This document shows positions 1 to 5,400 of a stretch of 5,400 nt of DNA, piece after piece. Every line of letters starts with the position of its first letter. Positions within the stretch are counted from its first letter, which is position 1. Below the pieces are notes generated by a model. That model was not told where the DNA came from, did no database searches, and saw only the letters and a program-made list of their open reading frames with translations. The translations under genes and the position numbers were made by a program. The DNA lies in NCBI GenBank assembly GCA_945957305.1, contig CAMFLN010000297.1:1-5400 (forward strand), read 5' to 3'. This DNA is from an uncultured Planctomycetaceae bacterium. GTDB lineage: Bacteria; Planctomycetota; Planctomycetia; Pirellulales; JACPPG01.

Positions 1-763
1 GCTCGGGATAGACAAACGGGGCGACAAAGCCGCCGCTGGCCGCGTCGACATGGATCGGAATGTCCCAGCCGTGCTGCCGTTTGAGCTGCTTTAATAGCTT
101 GTCGATCGCGCCGATTTCATCGATCTGCCCGGTGAACGTGGTCCCTAGCACGCAACCGACCGCGATCGTGTTCTCGTCGATGTGCGGCAGCGCTCGCTCG
201 GCCGTGAGAATATGGCAATCCGGCGTCATAGGGACGATGCGCGACTCGACGTCGAAGTAAAGCGCAAACTTTTCCCAACAGGTATGCACATCCGCGCCGA
301 AGACGACGTTCGGCCGCTCGGCCGATTTGCCCGCAGCTTGCCGCGCCTTGCGCCACGACCATTTGTGCGCAAGCAGCGCGAGCATAATGGCCTCGCTCGA
401 TCCGACCGTCGCCGTGCCCATGGGCCGGGCGTCGCGCGGGGCGTGGAACAGTCGCGCCAGCATGCTGATGACGCGCTGGTGAATCTCGTCAGTTTGCGGA
501 TACTCGTCCTGATCGATCAGGTTCTTGTTGGCTGTATCAGCAAGAATGCGATCGGCCTCGGGCTCCATCCACGTCGTGACGAAACTCGCCAGGTTCATCA
601 CGGGATTTCCATCGAGATTCATCTCGTCGCGAACCAGCTGGTGCGCCACGGCCGCCGGCAATCCCTCGGCCGGTAATTCATATTTGGGAATCGGCCGGGC
701 GAAGCTGCGCGACGCGTATGCCGGGGCGAGAGTTTCGTCGCTCGTATGTTTGGCGGGGCGCAT
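1..763 (-). CDS. gadB: Glutamate decarboxylase, N-terminal 254 codons (runs off left edge)
   Basis: This is a PLP-dependent glutamate decarboxylase (L-glutamate to GABA plus CO2, consuming a proton), normally cytosolic and about 460 residues long, so slightly over half is present. It aligns along its whole visible length with E. coli GadB from memory. Visible landmarks are NLASF at 57-61 and NKNLIDQDEYPQ at 79-90 (the substrate-binding region, with D84 matching GadB D86), GSSEA at 121-125 (PLP phosphate binding), WRKARQAAGK at 137-146, VHTCWEKFALYFDVE at 159-173, GTTFTG at 207-212, and HVDAASGGFVAPF at 238-250. In the last motif D240 matches the Asp that pairs with the PLP pyridine nitrogen. 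The catalytic Lys (K276 in GadB) lies beyond the left edge. GadB Q163, which stacks on PLP, is replaced by H160. The ATG at 763 sits 3 bp after the stop of the amidotransferase gene, has no strong Shine-Dalgarno and is probably translationally coupled. Family identity is near certain; the intactness of the missing half is unknown. Confidence 0.95.
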   Translation of the reverse strand, partial: MRPAKHTSDETLAPAYASRSFARPIPKYELPAEGLPAAVAHQLVRDEMNLDGNPVMNLASFVTTWMEPEADRILADTANKNLIDQDEYPQTDEIHQRVISMLARLFHAPRDARPMGTATVGSSEAIMLALLAHKWSWRKARQAAGKSAERPNVVFGADVHTCWEKFALYFDVESRIVPMTPDCHILTAERALPHIDENTIAVGCVLGTTFTGQIDEIGAIDKLLKQLKRQHGWDIPIHVDAASGGFVAPFVYPE

Positions 764-766
764 CGT

Positions 767-1585
767 CTAAATCTCGGGCTTAAAGGGAACCTGAGTGACC
801 GTGCCGTTTTCGACCACCAACGCCGTCGCTTCCGGAATCTTCTCCCAGTGCGCACTCACGGCGTCGAGCGGCTCGGACAAGATCAGTACACCGTCCTTAG
901 GCAGCTGTTCTGTCTTGCCGCCCACTTCTTGCAATGCATGCAGGTGGCGGCTGTGATACAGACTCGGGGAACGATGGCTCGTTGAGTATCGCACGGCAAA
1001 CACACGTTTGCCGTCGGCAACGGCAAGCGTCATGTACAGCCCGTCTTTGATGTGATGCGCGCGGCGAACTTGCTCGACTGTGCCAGCCATGCGTGCCAGA
1101 GCGCGTAGTGGGTTGTCAGCCAATCCATACGTCAGCGCGAGGTAAAACATCGTCTCGCTGTCGGTCGTTCCGCGCAAACTGGAAAAAAGCCCGGGCGAGA
1201 TCGCCAGTTGCAAATCGCGGCGCAAATGCTCGAAGCCACCGATTTCACCATTGTGCTGAAACAGCCACCGCTCGTGCCGAAAAGGGTGGCAATTCGTGCG
1301 TTGAATGGCCGTACCGCTGGCAGCACGCACGTGCGCCAGAATCATGTGCGAATGGACCTGCGCGGCGAGACTCTGCAAATTTTCGTCGTTCCAGGCCGGC
1401 TGCGTGTCGTGATACACGCCCGGCCAGGGGCGACTGCCATACCACGCCAGTCCAAATCCATCGCCGTTGAGCGTGTAGATCGAACGTTGCGCGTGTTGGC
1501 TTTGGTCAACCAATGAATAACGCGGCTTGAACAGCAGAGCATCCGCATAGATGGGCGACCCGGTGTAGCACAGCCAGCGGCACAT
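767..1585 (-). CDS. Class II glutamine amidotransferase, EgtC/YafJ-like
   Basis: This 272-residue protein has an N-terminal nucleophile (Ntn) glutamine amidotransferase fold. Members hydrolyse the amide of glutamine or a gamma-glutamyl compound, using Cys at position 2 after Met removal. Visible motifs are MCRWLCYTG at 1-9 (C2 nucleophile), FKPRYSLVDQS at 19-29, NGDGFGLAWYG at 40-50, AHVRAASGTA at 84-93, RTNCHPF at 96-102, QHNGEIGG at 110-117 and GTTDSE at 139-144. The ATG at 1585 is chosen over an in-frame GTG at 1594 because it places Cys at residue 2 and has GGTGA five bases upstream; the GTG lies inside that ribosome site. The closest named relatives are E. coli YafJ and EgtC, which removes glutamate from a gamma-glutamyl ergothioneine intermediate. 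No other ergothioneine gene is visible, so that role is not supported here. The gene directly precedes glutamate decarboxylase with a 3-bp gap, which suggests a linked role in glutamate supply (inference). Confidence 0.93.
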   Translation of the reverse strand: MCRWLCYTGSPIYADALLFKPRYSLVDQSQHAQRSIYTLNGDGFGLAWYGSRPWPGVYHDTQPAWNDENLQSLAAQVHSHMILAHVRAASGTAIQRTNCHPFRHERWLFQHNGEIGGFEHLRRDLQLAISPGLFSSLRGTTDSETMFYLALTYGLADNPLRALARMAGTVEQVRRAHHIKDGLYMTLAVADGKRVFAVRYSTSHRSPSLYHSRHLHALQEVGGKTEQLPKDGVLILSEPLDAVSAHWEKIPEATALVVENGTVTQVPFKPEI

Positions 1586-1590
1586 GAGGT

Positions 1591-1595
1591 TCACC
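1591..1595 (-). promoter_or_regulatory. Ribosome binding site of the amidotransferase gene
   Basis: GGTGA on the minus strand lies five bases before the ATG at 1585. It decides the start: the alternative in-frame GTG at 1594 overlaps this site and would displace the catalytic Cys from position 2. Confidence 0.6.
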
Positions 1596-1609
1596 GAAAA
1601 TGCGGGAAA

Positions 1610-1637
1610 ATGCAGAATGATGAATGCAAAATGATGA
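1610..1637. repeat. 14-bp tandem duplication in the leader of the amidotransferase gene
   Basis: On the plus strand, ATGCAGAATGATGA (1610-1623) is followed immediately by ATGCAAAATGATGA (1624-1637), with one mismatch in 14. A further AAAATGC lies just to the left (1597-1603), suggesting a decayed third unit. The tract is A/T-rich compared with its surroundings and sits in the 109-bp gap between the lactonase stop and the amidotransferase start, about 25-50 bases upstream of that start. Whether it is regulatory or a dispersed intergenic repeat cannot be told from one copy. The rest of the gap (1638-1694) shows no convincing promoter or terminator. Confidence 0.75.
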
Positions 1638-1694
1638 ACCCGCAGGAAGATCGCCCGTGGCGTTCTTTCCGGTTCAACACCGATCCCGAGGCGC

Positions 1695-2888
1695 TCACCC
1701 TTTTTTCAAGAACCGTATGCACACCGGCTTCGGTATCTCAATGCTGTGCCCGGTCGGCGTCAGCTTGCCTGTGTTGGCATCAATGCGAAAGACATGGATC
1801 GAATCCGAATCTTGATTCGCGGCCAGCAGGAATTTCCCGTCTGGGTCGATGTTGAAATTGCGCGGCGTTTTGCCGCCTGTCGGTTGATGGCCGATCGGGC
1901 GGAGGCTGCCGGTGGCCTGGTCCACTGCAAAGATCGCAATGCTGTCATGCCCGCGGTTTGAGCCATAGACAAACTTTCCCGAGGGATGAACACGAATCTC
2001 GGCGGTCGTGTTACTGCCGGCAAAATTGGCCGGCAATGTACTGACCGTCGCGGGCGAAGTCGCCAACGTTTTCAACACACCGCGTTCCGCATCATAGGTG
2101 AACGCTGTGATCGTCGATTTCATTTCGTTGATCACATAGGCGTAATTGCCGCTGGGATGAAAGACGAAATGCCGCGGTCCCGAACCGGGTTCCACGCTGA
2201 CCGACGGCGGGTCGTTGGGGGTCAACGTTCCCTGGGCGGGATCGAAGCGATAGATTATCACCTTGTCCGTGCCCAGGTCGGCGACGAACGCAAAACGATT
2301 CGCGGCGTCGAGATTGATCGAGTGCGGGTGCGGCGCTTCTTGCCGCCCCTGGTCGACGCTCGATCCGGTGTGACGTACGGAGCTCGACGCGGGGGCCAGC
2401 TTTCCGTCAGTGCCGATCGGCAGTACGGCCGCTGTGGCGCCGCCGTAGTTTGCGACCAGCACGTTCTTTCCCTGCCGATCGACGACCAAGTGGCACGGTC
2501 CAGCGCTGGTCGATGATTGATGGTTGAGCGGAGCGAGCTTGCCCGTCACTGGATCGAGCGTAAAGGAAGTTACCGCGCCGGTGTTGCTGTCCTTGTAGTC
2601 CGCCACTTCGCTGACGGCGTAAAGAAACTTGTGATTCGGATGCAAGGCAACGAACGATGGTCCTTTGACGTTGCCGCTGGCGGCTAGTTTCTTGAGTTCG
2701 CCTGTCGCGAGATCGAGCTCGCATGTGTAAACACCCTGGTCGGCTCCACTGGTGTAAGTTCCGACGAAGACGAGCATCTTATCATTATCCTTGTGGTCGG
2801 CCGCCCGCGACGGCCCGCACACCGCAAATCCACACAGCAAATACAACACAAATAACAGGGCAAATCGCAGGACATGACGGCGCTGCAT
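1695..2888 (-). CDS. Exported lactonase-family protein, seven-bladed beta-propeller
   Basis: This 397-residue protein belongs to the 6-phosphogluconolactonase (YbhE-type) / carboxymuconate cyclase-like lactonase family. It shows the regularly spaced family blades: FVGTYTSGADQGVYTCELD (41-59), GPSFVALHPNHKFLYAVSE (77-94), GPCHLVVDRQGKNVLVANYGG (130-150), HPHSINLDAANRFAFVADLG (187-206), GPRHFVFHPSGNYAYVINE (237-255), TAEIRVHPSGKFVYGSNRGHD (295-315) and PRNFNIDPDGKFLLAANQ (342-359). The N-terminus is a signal peptide: RR at 3-4, a hydrophobic stretch at about 9-24, and a probable cut after SRA at 27-29. Classical phosphogluconolactonase acts in the cytosolic pentose phosphate pathway, so an exported version probably acts on another lactone or sugar and the exact substrate is unknown. 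The ATG at 2888 is preferred over an in-frame TTG at 3002 because it starts the signal peptide and follows GAGGA at an 8-base spacing; the upstream 38 codons would bury the signal and cross the candidate promoter. Confidence 0.93.
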   Translation of the reverse strand: MQRRHVLRFALLFVLYLLCGFAVCGPSRAADHKDNDKMLVFVGTYTSGADQGVYTCELDLATGELKKLAASGNVKGPSFVALHPNHKFLYAVSEVADYKDSNTGAVTSFTLDPVTGKLAPLNHQSSTSAGPCHLVVDRQGKNVLVANYGGATAAVLPIGTDGKLAPASSSVRHTGSSVDQGRQEAPHPHSINLDAANRFAFVADLGTDKVIIYRFDPAQGTLTPNDPPSVSVEPGSGPRHFVFHPSGNYAYVINEMKSTITAFTYDAERGVLKTLATSPATVSTLPANFAGSNTTAEIRVHPSGKFVYGSNRGHDSIAIFAVDQATGSLRPIGHQPTGGKTPRNFNIDPDGKFLLAANQDSDSIHVFRIDANTGKLTPTGHSIEIPKPVCIRFLKKG

Positions 2889-2896
2889 GGGGCAAA

Positions 2897-2901
2897 TCCT
2901 C
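2897..2901 (-). promoter_or_regulatory. Ribosome binding site of the lactonase gene
   Basis: GAGGA on the minus strand is separated by eight bases from the ATG at 2888. It supports this start over the longer TTG-initiated frame. Confidence 0.7.
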
Positions 2902-2929
2902 GCGGCAAAGGTCAGACAATGTCGCCGGT

Positions 2930-2958
2930 AGTCTAACACGCGCGCACGGCTTCGCCAA
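2930..2958 (-). promoter_or_regulatory. Candidate sigma-70 promoter of the lactonase gene
   Basis: On the minus strand, TTGGCG (2958-2953, 4 of 6 to the -35 consensus) and TAGACT (2935-2930, 4 of 6 to the -10 consensus) are separated by exactly 17 bases. The implied transcription start near 2923 gives a leader of about 35 bases that contains the Shine-Dalgarno. It lies in the only sizeable gap upstream of the lactonase gene. The matches are moderate, so this is a candidate only. Confidence 0.4.
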
Positions 2959-2966
2959 ACCGAAGC
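2949..2966. repeat. Inverted repeat, 6-bp arms, overlapping the candidate -35 box
   Basis: GCTTCG and CGAAGC flank a 6-base spacer (CCAAAC on the plus strand). The perfect dyad covers the candidate -35 element at 2953-2958. It could be an operator or an RNA hairpin ending the upstream surface-protein transcript. No run of T follows it in the direction of transcription, so it is not a canonical intrinsic terminator. Confidence 0.45.
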
Positions 2967-3024
2967 GCTGCCACCAAATGTGCCGCAAGCGGACAGCTTC
3001 AATAACAGCGGGCGCTCGAGACAA

Positions 3025-5328
3025 TCAGCGCCGCGCCCACAGTGTGAGGAGCAGCACGCCCGCGAGCGCCAGCAACCACGTCGCCGGCTCAGGCACGGCG
3101 GTGACTGTGAGCGAATAGACGCCGTCTAGCAGTTGCGTCGAGTACTGAAACCGCTCAGGAGCGTCCAAGACCGAAATCCCCAATTGCTCGATCGTGAAAG
3201 CGCGGGCCGCCGAAATCAGGATGTATTGCTGACCGACATGCAGCGGAAAGCGGTCTGCGAAAAGGAAGTTCAACGTAAGCGTTCCGCTCAGTGCGACATT
3301 GCCCGCCACTTCCATGGTCCGCACGCTATTGTAGGGAGCACCTACGAGGGACATGGAAAGCGAACCAAGTGCGGTCTGAGTAAAGTCCCCCTGGATCTTG
3401 AAGGTGTCCGCGTAGTCGGTCGGCGCGACCGAGATGGCGCCTCCCGAGTTGACCAGACTTCCCAGAATCGAACCGGCACCATGCAGCACACCGCCCGGTT
3501 CCACATTGAGAACGGCTGCCGTCGCGGGATCGGCCACCAAAGAGAACGCTCGCTCCGTCGCTCCACTCGCCAGGGGACCGATGTTGACGATCCCGCCACC
3601 GCTCAAGTCGACGCTTGCCGTGGGCTCAATCTGCATCCAGGGAGTATTCACCTGAGAACTGCCGCTGACGCTAAGACTGCCGGCAATCTCGATACCAGCG
3701 GACGAAGTGACGGCGCCGCCGGTCGTCACCTCCAGCAAACCATTGGTCCCGACGGTCAGGCCACTTGCGTTCCACTGCGACCCGTCGCCATCGACGTAAA
3801 CAACTGCCGGCGAAAGGCTGGCATCCTCGCCCACCCACGAATAGCCCTCAGCGGTGTAAATAGCGGCGTGCTTGATCGATAACGAGCCCGCGTTGATTGT
3901 GGTCGCTTGGGCGACCGTGGCCGTCGTGCTGCCACCGTCGAGCGTAAAATCCCCCGAGTCCATGGTGAGGGAGTTGGCTGTGAAAGTGGCTGCCGTTTTC
4001 ACGGTCAGCGACGCTGTGGGCGAACCTGCTTGCGTCCCCAGTTCGACATCCCCTCCGGACAGCGCGGTTTCGCTGCCACTGAGCGTGACGGTTCCGGTGG
4101 AGTTGCCGGCTCTGCCCACACGTAGCGCGGGGGTCGACGCCGTGGCGCCGGCGGAGAGCGTTAGCTCGCCGTTTCCGTCCACGTTGATCGATTTTAGCGC
4201 TGTCAGTTGGGTGCCTGCGCCGTCGAGGGTGTAGACGCCGCTGACGCCTCCGCCGATATAAACATTGTTGGCCGAGGCGGTGGCCGCCGCCGTTTGTGCG
4301 AAGGTTGCGCTACCCGTCGCTCCGACCGATAAACGATCGCCGCTATCCAGACGCGATTCGCCGCCGTCGAGCTTAACGCTACTTTTCGCGTCTGCTGAAG
4401 CCGATATCGTGACGGCAGCTAACGTCGCCGTCGCGCCCGCGCTGATGGTCAGCGAGCCGTTGCCCTTGTTTCCCAGCACGAGACTTGCGGCGACTAGCTC
4501 GGAGCCGGAACCACTAATGCTGATCGAGCCGTCAGCGCCTGCTTGATTGCCCGCCGTGACGGTCGCAGTAGGAGCAAGCAGTTTACCGGCGGTGGTAATG
4601 AACATTTCCCCCTTGCCGGCATCACCGATCGTCAGAGCGCCTGTTCCCAGCTGACCGACGCTTTGCGGCCCAACGGCAATCAACGAGTCGCTACCGGCCA
4701 CGGTGACTGTTCCCTGCGATCCGGTCGTGCTGGCCAGCGCAAGTGTCTGCGTCGCGAACTGGGCAGCGTTTTTCACCGTTAATGTGCCAACTCCGCCTTC
4801 CCCGACAGTCAACTGGGTGTCGTGCCAGGCCGCGACACTTCCATCGAGAGTGACGGATGCCGTGCTGCCAATCGCGTAGGCAATAGAGTCCTGACCAGCG
4901 CCGCCGGTCGAATTGACCTCGCCATTTTGCAAGGTCCAGTTGGCGACATCGGTGGCTGAATTTCCCAAGCTGATCAGCGGCGCATTCGCTCCGGTAAGCA
5001 GCACCGTGTTGCCGCGCAAATCCGTCGTCACCGCGTCCTGATTGATGCGCAAGTAGGCAAATTCGATCGGGGTCGGCGGTGCGGGAAAAAGCACTGTATG
5101 GCCGGCCGACCCTAAATCGAAGATGGCGGTATCCCCCAACGTCGGAACACCGTGAGGAGTCCAATTCGCGGCGTCGCCAAATTCGCCCGCTTGGGGGTTA
5201 TTCCAGTGGTAGTCCGCGGCCGAACTCTCCCGAGGCACAACAGCGCCCCAGGAAGCAACGTTCAAAAGAAAGGCGAAAATCAGGCGTGGCAGAGGCCTGC
5301 GTCGCAGAAGAATAAATGCAAGGTGCAT
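3025..5328 (-). CDS. Secreted PEP-CTERM protein with T5SS/PEP-CTERM-associated repeats
   Basis: This 767-residue protein is predicted to be exported and to form a long right-handed beta-solenoid. Residues 1-37 are a signal peptide: basic RRRPLPR at 9-15, a hydrophobic core at about 16-31, and a probable cut after SSA at 35-37. Next is the entry module common in such proteins, with W42, DAANW at 52-56, GVP at 60-62 and GDTAIF at 65-70. Residues 175-563 hold eight two-part glycine-rich repeats. Residues 590-743 resemble the end cap of autotransporter-like passengers (GDFTQTALGSLSMSLVG at 647-663, VALSGTLTLNF at 678-688). The C-terminus is a PEP-CTERM signal: VPEP at 745-748, a hydrophobic span at 751-764, and ARR at the end. 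The protein contains no cysteine. The ATG at 5328 is the only usable start after an in-frame TGA at 5367-5365; no clear Shine-Dalgarno precedes it. Such proteins are processed by exosortase/EpsH-type enzymes and are linked to surface or matrix material. The specific function is unknown. Confidence 0.93.
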   Translation of the reverse strand: MHLAFILLRRRPLPRLIFAFLLNVASWGAVVPRESSAADYHWNNPQAGEFGDAANWTPHGVPTLGDTAIFDLGSAGHTVLFPAPPTPIEFAYLRINQDAVTTDLRGNTVLLTGANAPLISLGNSATDVANWTLQNGEVNSTGGAGQDSIAYAIGSTASVTLDGSVAAWHDTQLTVGEGGVGTLTVKNAAQFATQTLALASTTGSQGTVTVAGSDSLIAVGPQSVGQLGTGALTIGDAGKGEMFITTAGKLLAPTATVTAGNQAGADGSISISGSGSELVAASLVLGNKGNGSLTISAGATATLAAVTISASADAKSSVKLDGGESRLDSGDRLSVGATGSATFAQTAAATASANNVYIGGGVSGVYTLDGAGTQLTALKSINVDGNGELTLSAGATASTPALRVGRAGNSTGTVTLSGSETALSGGDVELGTQAGSPTASLTVKTAATFTANSLTMDSGDFTLDGGSTTATVAQATTINAGSLSIKHAAIYTAEGYSWVGEDASLSPAVVYVDGDGSQWNASGLTVGTNGLLEVTTGGAVTSSAGIEIAGSLSVSGSSQVNTPWMQIEPTASVDLSGGGIVNIGPLASGATERAFSLVADPATAAVLNVEPGGVLHGAGSILGSLVNSGGAISVAPTDYADTFKIQGDFTQTALGSLSMSLVGAPYNSVRTMEVAGNVALSGTLTLNFLFADRFPLHVGQQYILISAARAFTIEQLGISVLDAPERFQYSTQLLDGVYSLTVTAVPEPATWLLALAGVLLLTLWARR
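3028..3096 (-). other. PEP-CTERM sorting signal coding segment
   Basis: Residues 745-767 of the surface protein comprise VPEP, one transmembrane stretch (WLLALAGVLLLTLW) and a terminal arginine pair directly before the stop. This tripartite layout is the known recognition signal for exosortase. No exosortase gene is in the window, so it must be encoded elsewhere if the signal is used. Confidence 0.92.
3640..4809 (-). repeat. Eight tandem two-part protein repeats, period about 48 residues
   Basis: Within the surface protein, one half-motif (such as VGEGGVGTLTV or IGDAGKGEMFI) begins near residues 175, 234, 285, 335, 383, 430, 478 and 526. A second half-motif (such as GTVTVAGSDS or GSISISGSGS) begins near 206, 267, 316, 364, 412, 459, 508 and 550. 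After the first long unit the spacing settles to 47-51 residues, except for a shorter last step. Sequence identity between units is low, so this is an old protein-level repeat and not a recent DNA duplication. It matches the known T5SS/PEP-CTERM-associated repeat class. Confidence 0.85.
5218..5328 (-). other. Signal peptide coding segment of the PEP-CTERM protein
   Basis: Residues 1-37 have a charged n-region (arginines at 9-11 and 15), a hydrophobic core LIFAFLLNVASWGAVV at 16-31 and an SSA motif at 35-37 followed by ADYHW. The n-region is longer than average, which is common in planctomycete exported proteins (established knowledge, from memory). Confidence 0.8.
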
Positions 5329-5368
5329 GCAAGATGTGTTCGAAAGTCCGTCCGTGAAGTCGAATCAA

Positions 5369-5400
5369 AAGGTGGCTAATCCATGCGAGTGGCATCGGCG
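5369..5400 (+). promoter_or_regulatory. Possible ribosome site and start of a divergent gene at the right edge
   Basis: On the plus strand AAGGTGG (5369-5375) is followed after seven bases by an ATG at 5383, giving MRVASA before the window ends. The Shine-Dalgarno match is better than any upstream of the PEP-CTERM gene. Only six codons are visible, so this is speculative. Alternatively the same bases, read on the minus strand, could end an upstream gene (for example ADATRMD then TAG at 5379-5377). The remaining gap, 5329-5368, shows no convincing promoter. Confidence 0.25.

Noticed and set aside
182..676. Plus-strand open frame of 164 codons
   Set aside because: It is antisense to the glutamate decarboxylase, whose conserved motifs are continuous on the minus strand through this whole stretch.
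767..1585. Calling the amidotransferase egtC of an ergothioneine pathway
   Set aside because: The fold and motifs match, but no other ergothioneine gene is present and the partner gene is glutamate decarboxylase, so the specific name is not supported.
1670..1682. Small hairpin (CGGT, 5-base loop, ACCG) after the lactonase stop
   Set aside because: A 4-bp stem without a following T run is too weak to call a terminator.
2983..2992. Palindrome CCGCAAGCGG after the surface-protein stop
   Set aside because: The stem is too short and there is no T run, so it does not qualify as an intrinsic terminator; it is likely chance in GC-rich DNA.
2889..3002. N-terminal extension of the lactonase frame to a TTG at 3002
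   Set aside because: The extra 38 residues have no family similarity, would place the signal peptide internally and cross the candidate promoter, while the ATG at 2888 has its own Shine-Dalgarno.
3133..3882. Plus-strand open frame of 249 codons
   Set aside because: It lies antisense to the surface-protein gene, has arginine-rich composition without a recognisable domain, and is explained by GC-rich repeat coding on the other strand. The minus-strand protein has a signal peptide, repeats and a PEP-CTERM end that account for the region.
3872..4546. Plus-strand open frames rich in Ala, Val, Ser and Pro (3872-4234 and 4265-4546)
   Set aside because: These mirror the Thr/Gly/Ala/Ser-rich codons of the repeat region read on the opposite strand. 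No ribosome site or domain is seen.
5330..5364. Sigma-70 promoter for the surface-protein gene (TTGATT at 5369-5364 with a 17-base spacer)
   Set aside because: The corresponding -10 hexamer TTTCGA matches only two of six consensus positions.

Overview
The window reads as bacterial chromosome of moderately high GC, most probably from a planctomycete (Pirellulales or a relative) or another member of the PVC superphylum. The grounds are a large PEP-CTERM surface protein built from the glycine-rich repeats shared by type V autotransporters and PEP-CTERM proteins, a seven-bladed-propeller lactonase carrying a signal peptide, and weak or absent Shine-Dalgarno sequences at some starts. The assignment is inference from gene content; there is no rRNA or other marker here.

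All four confident genes are on the minus strand, so transcription runs from the right edge to the left. In that order they are: (1) a 767-residue secreted repeat protein with a C-terminal PEP-CTERM sorting signal (5328-3025); (2) a 136-bp gap with a plausible sigma-70 promoter and a dyad, then a 397-residue exported lactonase-family beta-propeller protein (2888-1695); (3) a 109-bp gap with a 14-bp tandem duplication, then a 272-residue class II glutamine amidotransferase of the EgtC/YafJ type (1585-767); (4) only 3 bp later, a glutamate decarboxylase whose first 254 codons are visible and which runs off the left edge (763-1). The decarboxylase is easily missed because it has no stop codon inside the window.

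Functionally the window splits in two. The right half encodes two exported proteins, one anchored or sorted by the exosortase pathway, the other probably periplasmic. The left half is a tightly packed pair in which a glutamine or gamma-glutamyl amide hydrolase may feed glutamate to a glutamate decarboxylase that makes GABA. No link between the two halves is visible beyond shared strand. I find no RNA gene, insertion sequence, CRISPR array or attachment site. Long open frames on the plus strand are shadows of the minus-strand genes. A possible divergent start codon lies in the last 20 bases at the right edge.

I do not see a clearly new biological system. The most interesting points are the amidotransferase-decarboxylase pair, a His at the cofactor-stacking position of the decarboxylase, and the regular two-part 48-residue repeat of the surface protein.
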